DNA of 42,033 nt from 43-108 sp001915545 (GCA_902491215.1 CABUGV010000031.1:1-42033); one strand, 5' to 3'. Positions 1 through 8,512 are shown, numbered from the stretch's first letter. A program made the numbers and translations. The notes: a model not told the origin generated them from the sequence alone.

Positions 1-173
1 CCCAGACGATGATCAGACAAGCCTGCCGCTTTTGCCATATGCTCAAACGGAAACACCGAGTGAAGCCTGCCAAGCTCACTCTCATTGAAACTCTTGCGGT
101 ATTTTTCTATAATATCAAATTCTGTAAAGCCCAAAGTAGGCTGAATTTCTGAAATATTTTGTATCTTAGCCAT
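1..173 (-). CDS. IS transposase, N-terminal 57 residues (partial)
   Basis: The protein starts at the ATG complementary to 171-173 and begins MAKIQNISEIQPTLGFTEF, continuing with a DIIEKYRKSFNESELGRLH stretch before leaving the window. I recognise this N-terminus as that of a DDE transposase common in Bacteroidales genomes. The catalytic residues are off the window. The fragment at 41845-42033 carries the matching C-terminus of the same transposase type. Joining the two window ends does not restore an intact reading frame, because 173 nt is not a multiple of three and the middle of the protein is missing. Confidence 0.75.
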   Translation of the reverse strand, partial: MAKIQNISEIQPTLGFTEFDIIEKYRKSFNESELGRLHSVFPFEHMAKAAGLSDHRL

Positions 174-189
174 ATCTTAGTCATGGAAT

Positions 190-288
190 TTCCCCCGTTT
201 TGGCTGTCAAACCTTATTTTCGGGGGAATACCTAAAGATACAAAAAAGCCAGCTAATTCGCAACACTTTGTGTATGAATTAGTTGGCT
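190..288 (-). other. Two hairpins in the transposase leader
   Basis: Two inverted repeats lie between the IS end and the transposase start. The proximal one pairs TTCCCCCG (190-197) with CGGGGGAA (221-228). The distal one pairs AGCCAGCTAATTC (247-259) with GAATTAGTTGGCT (276-288), with one G-T wobble. By analogy with other IS elements, such leader structures keep read-through transcription or translation from outside promoters from expressing the transposase. That role is an inference here. Confidence 0.5.
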
Positions 289-316
289 AATTTTATTCTA
301 TTTACTGAATATCCCT

Positions 317-359
317 ACTTATGTCGTGCTGTACAAAACCGATGCAGCACGGCATAAGT
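317..359 (-). terminator. Terminator hairpin of the hemerythrin/LuxR gene
   Basis: ACTTATGTCGTGCTG (317-331) pairs with CAGCACGGCATAAGT (345-359), a 15-bp stem with one wobble and a 13-nt loop. It lies 73 bp beyond the stop codon of the minus-strand regulator gene. The IS terminal repeat starts at the very base of the stem, so the original tail downstream of the hairpin has been replaced by IS sequence. Confidence 0.65.
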
Positions 360-431
360 TATTTCAGAATATGCATAGTTGAAAAATATTCTAAAATTGC
401 ATTATACTCTGAAAAACAGCGTCTGACAATA

Positions 432-1391
432 TCACACATGTACCTCCTGCAACGTCACCAATTTATTGACAATGGCATAAATTGTTATGCCTGCGCTCGA
501 GTGAATTTGAAGTTTGCGTGCAATGTTGCGTCTGTGGGTGGTGACTGTGTTTACTGAAAGGCACAATTTGTCGGCAATTTCCTTATTCTGCATGCCTTTG
601 GCTACGCATATCACAATTTCCTTTTCTCTCTGACTGAGCTGATTCTCCGGTTCTGCAACAGCACCTGTTTCATCGCCACCTTGCTCATGTTCAGGATTTT
701 TCAAACGGTTGTCGTGCTCCAGTTTGCGCACCGCCGGTTCGAAAATGTTGTCCTCCACACGACAATGGATGGCAAGGTCTTCCTCGCATCGGTAAATGTC
801 GAGAAGCACGGCATTCAGTTCATTGTTGTTTTCTTTCTGCGGATAGTACTGAAGGAAAAGGTTCTTAAGGTCGCCAAGCTTGTCCTCCATCGAATCGTGG
901 TGGCGCGATACTAGATGAATATCATCGGCTTTCGGCAGTTCACCTTCCAAAAGTTTAGCTACGTATGCAAAGACAGTCGAATCTTCATAATCCATGTGCT
1001 TACGCACTTCTTCATAATACTCATCGTAGAACTTCAGCACAAGGAAGGCTATCTCGTTCTGCATAGAACAATCTATTGAATTGAGCAGTTCGCGCCTTAT
1101 GCTCGGGATGAGAAAATCGAGAAAATACACATGCGTCTGCTTGAGATACGACACAAGTGACGGAACCGATATGTTTTCAATGTCCTGCGGACAGTCCTCT
1201 GCTCCATCCTTGATGTAATTTATAACGGCAAGAAACGTCGGACAGTCAACTCCGCACTGCTTGCACACCTCACCTATTGTTTTTTCACCGAATCCCAACG
1301 ATATGCTGAAACGACTCATTACCTGAAGCATCCTATAGTCCTTGGCAATGACGTCCATCAATCTATCTGTAGCCTTAAATTGCACAGCCAT
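432..1391 (-). CDS. Hemerythrin-like sensor with LuxR-type DNA-binding domain
   Basis: A 319-residue cytoplasmic regulator with three parts. Residues 7-57 resemble the DUF542/ScdA_N domain of iron-sulfur repair (RIC/YtfE) proteins, with C43, C46 and C50. Residues 85-225 form a hemerythrin-like four-helix region with the di-iron ligand pattern H87, H132..E136, H164/H165 and H209..E213. Residues 250-315 are a LuxR/GerE helix-turn-helix (LSQREKEIVICVAKGMQNKE). RIC-type hemerythrins bind di-iron and respond to NO, oxygen or iron, so this is probably an Fe/NO/O2-responsive transcription factor; the signal itself is inferred. No phospho-receiver domain is present, so the hemerythrin part is the likely input. 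It is divergent from feoAB across a 340-bp intergenic region and has its own promoter and terminator. Start ATG at 1391, about 90 nt downstream of the predicted transcription start. Confidence 0.85.
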   Translation of the reverse strand: MAVQFKATDRLMDVIAKDYRMLQVMSRFSISLGFGEKTIGEVCKQCGVDCPTFLAVINYIKDGAEDCPQDIENISVPSLVSYLKQTHVYFLDFLIPSIRRELLNSIDCSMQNEIAFLVLKFYDEYYEEVRKHMDYEDSTVFAYVAKLLEGELPKADDIHLVSRHHDSMEDKLGDLKNLFLQYYPQKENNNELNAVLLDIYRCEEDLAIHCRVEDNIFEPAVRKLEHDNRLKNPEHEQGGDETGAVAEPENQLSQREKEIVICVAKGMQNKEIADKLCLSVNTVTTHRRNIARKLQIHSSAGITIYAIVNKLVTLQEVHV

Positions 1392-1491
1392 TTTCTTTCA
1401 TTCCTTTAAAATACAACTCATATCCGAAAGCGGAAGCCTGTATTGAGTGCAAGCCCAAGATATATATTTACACCTTGCATTTCAGATACTG

Positions 1492-1521
1492 CAAAGATAG
1501 CACATATTGATGTCGGTGCAA
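1492..1521 (-). promoter_or_regulatory. Bacteroidetes-type promoter of the hemerythrin/LuxR gene
   Basis: On the minus strand the -7 box TATCTTTG (complement of 1492-1499) follows the -33 TTG (complement of 1519-1521) with 19 bp between them, matching the TTG-N19..21-TAnnTTTG consensus. Confidence 0.75.
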
Positions 1522-1581
1522 ATCACCTGAAATAGGTATTTTAGAGACATGCATGATGATGAATCTTTAAAAAATGGCTTA

Positions 1582-1605
1582 TGTATACACACTATTAGGT
1601 ATACA
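1582..1605. promoter_or_regulatory. Inverted repeat upstream of feoAB, candidate operator
   Basis: TGTATAC (1582-1588) and GTATACA (1599-1605) form a perfect 7-bp inverted repeat with a 10-bp spacer, 38 bp upstream of the feoAB -33 element. The right arm overlaps TAGGTATAC, which also occurs in the palindrome at 4301-4312 upstream of the porin operon. A further half-like TAGGTAT lies at 1533-1539. A binding protein is not known; the adjacent hemerythrin/LuxR protein or a Fur-type repressor are candidates. Confidence 0.4.
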
Positions 1606-1643
1606 GCATAACATCAGGCTACAATTTTCACTAATTTTGAGCA

Positions 1644-1674
1644 TTGGTAGAAAACTGCAGAGGTTGTAACTTTG
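1644..1674 (+). promoter_or_regulatory. Promoter of feoAB
   Basis: The -33 TTG (1644-1646) and the -7 TAACTTTG (1667-1674) are separated by 20 bp, an exact match to the Bacteroidetes consensus. Transcription should start near 1680. This excludes the in-frame ATG at 1672, which lies inside the -7 box, as translation start. Confidence 0.85.
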
Positions 1675-1731
1675 CACATATTCGGGATAAAGCCCCGCAT
1701 TCATGAACAAAAAGTAAAGCAAAACTGTCAC

Positions 1732-4110
1732 ATGAAACTTTCGGAACTTAATACAGGCCAGAAAGGCGTCATAGTAAAAGTCTACGGACACGGCGGATTC
1801 AGGAAACGAATCGTCGAAATGGGATTCATAAAAGGCAAGATGGTCGAGGTCATGCTCAACGCGCCTCTGAAAGACCCGGTGAAATACCGCATAATGGACT
1901 ACGAAGTGAGCCTCAGACGAGCAGAAGCAGACCTTGTCGAGGTGGTAAGCGAAGAGGAAGCCAAGCATTTCCAGCAACAACATCCCGACCTCAAGGGCAT
2001 AGAAGCCGGAGGAGATGAAATGATTGTGAGGGTGGCTCACGAAAAGGGCAAAACCATCAACGTGGCCCTCGTCGGCAATCCAAACTGCGGAAAGACAAGC
2101 CTCTTCAACATTGCCTCGGGAGCGCACGAGCGTGTCGGCAACTACAGCGGTGTGACCGTCGATGCCAAGGAAGGCCGCTTCGACTTCAACGGCTATCACT
2201 TCTGCATAGTCGACTTGCCTGGAACATACTCGCTCTCCGCCTACACCCCAGAAGAATTGTATGTCAGAAAATACATCATCGAAAAAACACCAGACATTAT
2301 ACTCAATGTTGTAGATGCAACGAACCTTGAGCGCAATCTCTACCTCACCTCGCAGCTCATCGACATGGACGTTCCAATGATCATGGCTCTCAACATGTAC
2401 GACGAAATGCGCGAAAGCGGCAACAGCCTTGACATTTCACAGCTGGGTCAGTTGCTGGGCGTACAGGTCATACCTACAGTGGGTAAAACCGGCGAGGGCA
2501 TTGAAAAGCTCTTTTCCAGCATCATCGACATATATGAGGGAAAGCATCAGAGTTGGCGTCACATTCACGTCAACCACGGAAAACTCATTGAGGACAACAT
2601 CGAACGTCTTGAACGTCTCATACGTCTCAATCCAGAACCGCACAACAACTATTCAGGACGTTTTCTGGCCATCAAGCTCCTTGAAAACGACCGACAGGTT
2701 GAGCAGATTGTCTCACCGTTGCCAAATGCCAAAGACATCTTCGCCTGCCGGGCTGAATGCCAGAAAGCAATAACAGACGAGATAGGTGAAGACAGCGAAT
2801 CGGCCATTACAGATGCCAAATACGGCTTCGTACAGGGTGCGCTCAAGGAATGCTACCGTCAGAACCGCAGGTACAACAGAGCTCTTACCCGTCGCATCGA
2901 TGCTTTCGTCACCCACCAGACATGGGGATACCCTATATTCCTGCTCCTGATGTACATAATGTTCTTCTGCACGTTCAACATAGGCCAGTACCCTATGGAT
3001 TGGATTGATGCAGGTGTGGCATGGCTCTCGGACATCGTACGTGCCGGCATGCCCGACGGCGCACTGAAGGACCTCATTGCTGACGGAATAATAGGCGGTG
3101 TGGGAGGTGTCATCGTCTTCTTGCCAAACATCATGATTCTCTATGCCTTCATCAGCTGGATGGAAGATTCCGGCTATATGGCACGTGCCGCCTTCATCAT
3201 GGACAAGATTATGCATAAGATGGGGCTTCACGGAAAGTCATTCATACCGATGATCATGGGCTTCGGATGCAACATTCCAGCAGTCATGGCCACACGTACA
3301 ATAGAAGACCGCAAGTCACGCCTCATCACCATGCTCGTCGTACCTCTCATGTCGTGCTCCGCACGCCTGCCTGTGTACATCATAGTCATCGGTGCTTTCT
3401 TCCCGCGCCATGCAGCACTTGTACTATTCACTCTATACCTGCTCGGCATACTCATGGCAATCCTTATGGCAAAGCTCTTCAGCCGCTTTGTGGTCAAGGG
3501 CGAAAGCAGTCCTTTCGTCATGGAGCTTCCTCCATACCGCATGCCGTCACTCAAATCTGTGTGGCGCCACACATGGGAGAAGGGACGCCAGTATCTGCGC
3601 AAGATGGGTACTACCATACTGCTTGCCTCAATAGCTGTATGGGCTCTCAGCTACTATCCGCGTACAGACACTCCTGATGCTACGCCTGAGGTACAGATGG
3701 AGAACAGTTTCATTGGACGCATAGGACGCACAATAGAGCCCCTGCTCCGCCCATGCGGATTTGAATGGAAAGAAGGAGTCAGCATCATTGCCGGTGTAGG
3801 AGCAAAGGAAATCGTGGCATCAACGATGGGAGTACTCTACAGCTCTGCAGAAAATGCAGAAGCATCGCAGGACGGAGAATCAGCAGATGCACACATATCT
3901 TCTATTCTCGCGCACAGCGGGCTCACGCCTCTTGCCGCATTCTCGTTCCTGGTATTCGTACTCCTGTACATGCCATGCATACCTACATGCATAGCGATAC
4001 GCAACGAAGCCGGTAAAACACGATGGGCTTTCTTTACTATAGCTTACACAACGGCACTCGCCTGGATCTGCTCTACCGCAATCTACCAAGTGGGAAGCCT
4101 GTTCTTCTGA
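1732..4110 (+). CDS. feoB: Ferrous iron transporter, FeoA-FeoB fusion
   Basis: A 792-residue inner-membrane Fe2+ importer. Residues 1-75 are the FeoA SH3-like domain (MKLSELNTGQKG onward). A linker leads to the FeoB G-domain with G1 GNPNCGKTS (115-123), G3 DLPG (161-164) and G4 NMYD (221-224). The C-terminal half is the polytopic permease, which contains the typical GFGCNIPAVMATR segment. FeoA and FeoB are separate in enterobacteria; the fusion is normal for Bacteroidetes. I chose the ATG at 1732 over the one at 1672 because FeoA proteins begin here and 1672 lies within the promoter. It is divergent from the hemerythrin regulator and followed by a strong hairpin terminator, so it is probably monocistronic. 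FeoAB serves iron uptake under anaerobic or reducing conditions. Confidence 0.95.
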   Translation: MKLSELNTGQKGVIVKVYGHGGFRKRIVEMGFIKGKMVEVMLNAPLKDPVKYRIMDYEVSLRRAEADLVEVVSEEEAKHFQQQHPDLKGIEAGGDEMIVRVAHEKGKTINVALVGNPNCGKTSLFNIASGAHERVGNYSGVTVDAKEGRFDFNGYHFCIVDLPGTYSLSAYTPEELYVRKYIIEKTPDIILNVVDATNLERNLYLTSQLIDMDVPMIMALNMYDEMRESGNSLDISQLGQLLGVQVIPTVGKTGEGIEKLFSSIIDIYEGKHQSWRHIHVNHGKLIEDNIERLERLIRLNPEPHNNYSGRFLAIKLLENDRQVEQIVSPLPNAKDIFACRAECQKAITDEIGEDSESAITDAKYGFVQGALKECYRQNRRYNRALTRRIDAFVTHQTWGYPIFLLLMYIMFFCTFNIGQYPMDWIDAGVAWLSDIVRAGMPDGALKDLIADGIIGGVGGVIVFLPNIMILYAFISWMEDSGYMARAAFIMDKIMHKMGLHGKSFIPMIMGFGCNIPAVMATRTIEDRKSRLITMLVVPLMSCSARLPVYIIVIGAFFPRHAALVLFTLYLLGILMAILMAKLFSRFVVKGESSPFVMELPPYRMPSLKSVWRHTWEKGRQYLRKMGTTILLASIAVWALSYYPRTDTPDATPEVQMENSFIGRIGRTIEPLLRPCGFEWKEGVSIIAGVGAKEIVASTMGVLYSSAENAEASQDGESADAHISSILAHSGLTPLAAFSFLVFVLLYMPCIPTCIAIRNEAGKTRWAFFTIAYTTALAWICSTAIYQVGSLFF

Positions 4111-4157
4111 ACAAAATAATATATATCAACGCAGAACAGCAACTGCGCTGATTGTGA

Positions 4158-4213
4158 CAACGGCAAAGGCCGGACAGTAAGGTAAAAATACCACTGTCCG
4201 GCCTTTGCCGTTG
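4158..4213. terminator. Strong hairpin terminator after feoAB
   Basis: A perfect 21-bp inverted repeat: the left arm at 4158-4178 and the right arm at 4193-4213 (centre GGCAAAGGCCGGACAGT / ACTGTCCGGCCTTTGCC). The 14-nt loop itself contains a GGTA/TACC mini-stem. It ends feoAB transcription before the porin promoter. Confidence 0.8.
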
Positions 4214-4300
4214 CTATATATTGACAATAAACACACCCTGCATTATATCAAAATACATTTGGGACACAACTACTACGTAATGAGTATGTACAACAGAATG

Positions 4301-4312
4301 TAGGTATACCTA
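4301..4312. promoter_or_regulatory. Palindrome TAGGTATACCTA upstream of the porin operon
   Basis: A perfect 12-bp palindrome 70 bp upstream of the -33 element of the porin/imelysin operon. Nine of its bases (TAGGTATAC) recur upstream of feoAB at 1596-1604. A 9-mer shared by two AT-rich intergenic regions of about 330 bp is not statistically striking by itself; the palindromy is what makes it worth listing. Confidence 0.3.
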
Positions 4313-4382
4313 TAATCTACCATAAGTAATGATATACCCAAACAAACCGAAAAGGCTGTTAAAATTCACAAAAACACGGTAT

Positions 4383-4412
4383 TTGATACGCTTTCAGAGG
4401 GAAGTAATTTTG
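4383..4412 (+). promoter_or_regulatory. Promoter of the porin-imelysin-cytochrome operon
   Basis: TTG (4383-4385) and TAATTTTG (4405-4412) are separated by 19 bp and fit the Bacteroidetes consensus. The first gene starts 29 bp downstream. I saw no other match to the consensus before the terminator at 11822, so this promoter may drive six genes. Confidence 0.8.
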
Positions 4413-4441
4413 CATCACGAAAAAAGAAAAACAGAACGAAC

Positions 4442-5764
4442 ATGAAAAAGACAAAATTCTCCAACAGATTTTTAACAGCCGGTACTGCACTCCTCATGTG
4501 TGGTGTCATGACAGCACAAAACGGCAACGAAAACAACATTCCATCTGAATACACAGGTTGGAACAAATACCGCATAGGCGGTTATGGCGAAATGCTCGGA
4601 AGCTTTATGAACTATGGCCCAAACCGCATGGCTACATCTGAAGGAAGCATTGACGACAACAGAAGCACAATTTCAATTCCTAGGTTTGTCATTGCAGGTG
4701 ACTACAAATTTTCCGACAAATGGATTTTAGGTGCCGAAATAGAATTCGAAGCCGGCGGAGTCGGTGCTGCTAAAGAAATAGACTGGATGGATGAAAACGG
4801 AGAGTATGAAACTGAGACAGAAAAAGGTGGCGAAGTGGCTTTAGAACAGTTTCATATCACACGATTGATAAATAAACACATAAATGTAAGAATAGGACAC
4901 ATGGTTCTACCTGTAGGACTTGTAAACTCCCACCACGAACCAATAAACTTTTTCGGCACTTCAAGACCTGAAGCTGAAACGGCATTCATACCATCGACAT
5001 GGCACGAAACCGGACTTGCACTTTTCGGATCCCTCTTCCGTAATCGTGTGAATTATGAAGCCATGGTTGTGGCGGGTCTCAACTGCGATGGTTTTGCAAG
5101 AGCAGATTGGGTATCTGGAGGTAAGCAAGGTGCTTTTGAAACTGATGCATTCAGCAGTCCTGCATACGTAGGCAGACTGGATTTCAATCTTGTCAAAGGA
5201 TTACGTTTCGGCGGTTCAGTATACTACTGCGCCAACACCGCCGCAAATGCAGACAAAACGCAGAGATATTCCGATTTCAAAGTTCCGGTTTTCATCTGGT
5301 CTGCTGATGCACAATATAAGGGATACGGTCTTACAGCACGTGCAAGCTGCCTGTTCGGAAATATTGGAAATACAGACAAACTGGCCCAGGCACGCAAAAA
5401 CCTGCCCAATGCTTCAGGATACAGTGTGAAATATACAAGTGCTAAAAGCGCAGCGAGCTGGGGAGGTGAAATAGGATATGATTTATGTTACGCAATACCA
5501 TCGTTAAAAGGAAAAGCTGTGGCAGGACTCTACCCTTTTGTAAGATATGAGTATTTCAACCCTGTTGAGGACGTAGAAGAAGGACAAACGAAATACGATC
5601 AGTTTAAAGTCAGCAAATGGACATTCGGAGCCAACTGGTACGCATTGCCGAATCTGGCTATAAAAGCAGATTACGCAATGAGACGAATCGGTGGTGGCAA
5701 ATACAACAATGAAAATGAATTCTCAATTGGAATTGCATATATAACATGGTTTGCAAAGAAATAA
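4442..5764 (+). CDS. Outer-membrane porin, O/P-like beta-barrel
   Basis: A 440-residue protein with a Sec signal peptide (MKKTKFSNRF..., cleavage near AQNGN at about residue 26). The rest alternates short hydrophobic strands rich in Tyr, Phe and Gly (RIGGYGEML, GAEIEFEAGG, FVRYEYFNP), typical of a 16- to 18-strand barrel. The pattern resembles phosphate-selective porin O/P or carbohydrate-porin families. It is the first gene of the operon and lies 57 bp before the imelysin gene. The solute is unknown; given the neighbours, passage of ferrous iron or small chelates is possible but not shown by the sequence. Confidence 0.8.
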   Translation: MKKTKFSNRFLTAGTALLMCGVMTAQNGNENNIPSEYTGWNKYRIGGYGEMLGSFMNYGPNRMATSEGSIDDNRSTISIPRFVIAGDYKFSDKWILGAEIEFEAGGVGAAKEIDWMDENGEYETETEKGGEVALEQFHITRLINKHINVRIGHMVLPVGLVNSHHEPINFFGTSRPEAETAFIPSTWHETGLALFGSLFRNRVNYEAMVVAGLNCDGFARADWVSGGKQGAFETDAFSSPAYVGRLDFNLVKGLRFGGSVYYCANTAANADKTQRYSDFKVPVFIWSADAQYKGYGLTARASCLFGNIGNTDKLAQARKNLPNASGYSVKYTSAKSAASWGGEIGYDLCYAIPSLKGKAVAGLYPFVRYEYFNPVEDVEEGQTKYDQFKVSKWTFGANWYALPNLAIKADYAMRRIGGGKYNNENEFSIGIAYITWFAKK

Positions 5765-5821
5765 AGAAATAAAGAACTTAAAGATTTTACGAACACCAAC
5801 AAAAGAAGAAAGGAAATTAAT

Positions 5822-6991
5822 ATGGAAAAGAAAATTACAAGAATCAGTTCATTTTTGTTTGCAGGTTTGACACTGTGCAGTTTGTGTGCATGCAGCGATG
5901 ATAACGGCAGTGGCGGAAGCGGTGAAGGCGAAGGTCTGAAAATAATTCCTATTGCAAGCAATCTTGCCGACACCATTCCGTTTGCATACAACACAGTTGC
6001 TGATGATGTTGACGAAGCAGAAATAATAAGAAACTATATAGATGTCATTATTGAACCGACGTACAAAGAATTGGCTGAAGGTAATGCAGAACTATACAAC
6101 ACAGTAATGAATTTCGTAAACAACCCTACTCAAGACAACATGGACAAGGCGTGCGACGAGTGGATTGCAGCACGCAAGCCATGGGAATGCAGCGAAGCGT
6201 TCCTTTTCGGTCCTGTGGCAGACTTCAGTCTTGACCCGTCAATGGACTCATGGCCTCTGAGCGTGCAGGACATCAAACAGATTCTTGCAAGCGGAGAAAC
6301 ACCTGAGAGCGAGGATGTGAAAGGTTACCACTCGCTGGAATACTTGCTGTTCTCCGACGGTGAAAGCAGAAATGTTACTTCAGACGAAGAGTACAATGCA
6401 AATCCTGCTGGATGGCGCACATATATGCAGAAAGTAGCACAACTGCTCAAAGAAGACGGACAGGCGGCATACGACTGGTGGTTCACAACACCTTATGAAC
6501 AGTATGGAAACAAGACTTTCAGCGAGTACTTCGCAAATACATATCAGAATCCTGTCGGACAAATTATAGAAGGATGCTGGGATATATCCGGCGAAGTTGG
6601 AGATGCAAAAATCGGAGACCCGTTCAATTATTGGAAAGATGGTCAGCATGAAGCTGCACTATATGCAGTTGAATCGTGGTACAGCTGGCATTCACGTGAC
6701 GATTATATGAACAACATACGTTCCATAAAATATTCGTATTTGGGCAACCGCACAGAAATCGGTGCTGAAGCCAGTGAAAACTCTATATCAAATCTAGTAC
6801 GCAGAAAACTCGGAAGCGACTACGACAACAATATGAGAAAACTCATAAACGATGCCATGAATGCCATAAACAATATCCCTCAACCTTTCAGAAATAATAT
6901 TTACACCGACGAATCTTACACTGCCATGGATGCATGCTCAAAACTCACACAAGGACTTAAAGACATGCAGGCATCGTTGGGTCTCAACTGA
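5822..6991 (+). CDS. Imelysin-family (peptidase M75-like) surface lipoprotein
   Basis: A 389-residue lipoprotein. The signal peptide ends in the lipobox LCAC with acylated C24. The following SDDNGSGGSGEGEG is acidic and glycine-rich, matching the Bacteroidetes export signal that sends lipoproteins to the cell surface. The mature part is an imelysin fold with the GxHxxE motif (GYHSLEYLLF, H170 and E173) and the conserved ARKPWECSEAFLFGP region. Imelysins (EfeO/IrpA/ICMP group) are iron-regulated and proposed to bind iron or haem; proteolysis is not established for most members. It lies between the porin and the di-heme gene. In some Gammaproteobacteria imelysin genes also pair with di-heme oxidoreductases, which supports reading this cluster as an iron-related unit. 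Confidence 0.85.
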   Translation: MEKKITRISSFLFAGLTLCSLCACSDDNGSGGSGEGEGLKIIPIASNLADTIPFAYNTVADDVDEAEIIRNYIDVIIEPTYKELAEGNAELYNTVMNFVNNPTQDNMDKACDEWIAARKPWECSEAFLFGPVADFSLDPSMDSWPLSVQDIKQILASGETPESEDVKGYHSLEYLLFSDGESRNVTSDEEYNANPAGWRTYMQKVAQLLKEDGQAAYDWWFTTPYEQYGNKTFSEYFANTYQNPVGQIIEGCWDISGEVGDAKIGDPFNYWKDGQHEAALYAVESWYSWHSRDDYMNNIRSIKYSYLGNRTEIGAEASENSISNLVRRKLGSDYDNNMRKLINDAMNAINNIPQPFRNNIYTDESYTAMDACSKLTQGLKDMQASLGLN

Positions 6992-7039
6992 TCAGAACGT
7001 AAAGAAGAGGTAAATAGGCAACACCAATTTTAAAGTTCA

Positions 7040-8512
7040 ATGAAAAAGCAATCCAAAAATATTTTATGCAGTTCAACAAGCAGGACCATGAGGTTCTGCT
7101 TGTTCCTCTTATGCTTTGCAAGCGGACTGACTGCTTGTCAGGATGACCCTTACAACAATAATGAGATTCTAAGAGATGACGGAACTGTAGCCACCGACGC
7201 GGAACTGCTTGGAGGTATATCAACCATCTGGTCCAGCTCCAGTCTGGCATACGACCAATCTGCAAACTGGTTGACAGGAGATTACCTCGTCAGATTCACA
7301 CGTGGCGATGCCCTCTACAACAACGGACGTACATCTGACAGCACATCTGTTGGTGGCAAAGGTCCGGTATATGCAGGACATTCATGCGGAAGCTGTCACT
7401 TCCATGCCGGCCGCACAACTCCAACTTTCGGTACTGGTACAGGATTTTCGTCACAGCTGATATACATAACAAAGAAAAACGGAACGTTCATCAAGAGCTA
7501 CGGACGAGTGCTTCACGACCAGGCCATCTACGGTGTAACGCCTGAAGGCAAACTGTCTGTTGACTGGAGAGAAGAGGAATTCAGCTATCCTGACGGTGAA
7601 AAATATTCACTTCGCTATCCTAAATATACCGTCACAGAATGGTATGCCGAACCATACGACAGCACAAACATGTTCATAACGGTTAGAATTCCGTTGCGCC
7701 ATGTCGGCATGGGAATTATGATGGCACTTGACGAAAGCGAAATCGAAGCTCTGGCAAGAAAAAGCAATTATCCTGAATACGGTATAAGCGGACGCTGCAA
7801 CTACATTACAGAAAAAGGAGTGACACGTCTCGGTTTGTCGGGCAACAAGGCACAGCATGCCGACCTCACCGTAGAACTCGGATTTTCGAGCGATATGGGA
7901 GTAACCAACAGCCGGTATCCGGAAGAGATATGTGAAGGTCAAGACCAGATGTACGAAATGATAGGTGCCATGGGGTTTGCAAATTACGGTCTGCAGGTAA
8001 CTACAGAAGAAATGGAAGATGTTGACCTTTACATGCACGGTTTGGGCGTTCCGGCAAGAAGGAACATGGATGATCCTGACGTGCAGGCAGGTGAACAGCT
8101 TTTCTACAGAAGCAAATGCCACTTGTGCCACGTGACAACCTTGCATACACGACCGAGAGGGGCAACTCTTCTCAACAACACAACTCTGCCATGGCTCGGG
8201 GGACAAACCATCCATCCGTACTCTGACTTTCTTCTTCACGACATGGGAAGCGAAATCATGGGTGTCGGACTTAACGACAACTATGTCAGCGGACTTGCAA
8301 GAGGCAATGAATGGAGAACAACTCCTCTGTGGGGCATAGGACTGCAGAAGAAAGTGAACGGACACACATTCTTCCTGCACGACGGAAGAGCCAGAAACTT
8401 CGAAGAAGCCATAATGTGGCACGGAGGCGAAGGCGAAGCTTCGAAAAACATATTCAAGAATTTCAAGAAATCAGAAAGGGAACAACTTATAAAATTCCTT
8501 GAATCGCTCTGA
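7040..8512 (+). CDS. Di-heme c-type oxidoreductase-like lipoprotein (DUF1111/DHOR)
   Basis: A 490-residue lipoprotein with two CxxCH haem c sites: C116-C119-H120 (CGSCH) and C360-C363-H364 (CHLCH). The lipobox LTAC gives acylated C33, followed by QDDPYNNN, an acidic surface-export signal. Its length and the spacing of the two haem sites fit the DHOR/DUF1111 family, related to bacterial di-heme peroxidases and MauG. The predicted role is electron transfer or peroxide/metal redox chemistry outside the cytoplasm; the substrate is unknown. A second in-frame ATG lies at 7088, but the longer signal peptide is also acceptable. The haems would have to be attached in the periplasm, and a cytochrome c synthase is encoded at 11955. 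Confidence 0.85.
   Translation: MKKQSKNILCSSTSRTMRFCLFLLCFASGLTACQDDPYNNNEILRDDGTVATDAELLGGISTIWSSSSLAYDQSANWLTGDYLVRFTRGDALYNNGRTSDSTSVGGKGPVYAGHSCGSCHFHAGRTTPTFGTGTGFSSQLIYITKKNGTFIKSYGRVLHDQAIYGVTPEGKLSVDWREEEFSYPDGEKYSLRYPKYTVTEWYAEPYDSTNMFITVRIPLRHVGMGIMMALDESEIEALARKSNYPEYGISGRCNYITEKGVTRLGLSGNKAQHADLTVELGFSSDMGVTNSRYPEEICEGQDQMYEMIGAMGFANYGLQVTTEEMEDVDLYMHGLGVPARRNMDDPDVQAGEQLFYRSKCHLCHVTTLHTRPRGATLLNNTTLPWLGGQTIHPYSDFLLHDMGSEIMGVGLNDNYVSGLARGNEWRTTPLWGIGLQKKVNGHTFFLHDGRARNFEEAIMWHGGEGEASKNIFKNFKKSEREQLIKFLESL

Larger units (their letters stand above)
1..317 (-). mobile_element. 5' end of an insertion sequence, cut by the window edge
   Basis: This is the start of an IS whose transposase reads leftwards off the window. 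Its outer end is ATTTACTGAATATCCCTA at 300-317. The exact reverse complement of these 18 bp occurs at 41664-41681, at the outer end of the IS fragment on the right edge, so the two are the left and right terminal inverted repeats of one IS type. The element abuts the terminator of the neighbouring regulator gene. The target duplication cannot be read because each copy is incomplete. The IS family was not identified with certainty; the transposase looks like a DDE type. Confidence 0.8.

Noticed and set aside
1672..1731. Upstream start for FeoAB
   Set aside because: The ATG overlaps the -7 promoter box and the added residues are not FeoA-like. The same reasoning removes upstream starts at 10573, 11838, 30911 and 32107.
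7607..8422. Long open frame (271 codons) on the minus strand opposite the di-heme gene
   Set aside because: Its translation has no recognisable family or plausible composition; the plus strand has two haem sites and a lipobox. It is a by-product of the codon use of the real gene. The same applies to 11077-11823, 28551-29240, 1579-2199 and 2713-3231 on the minus strand.
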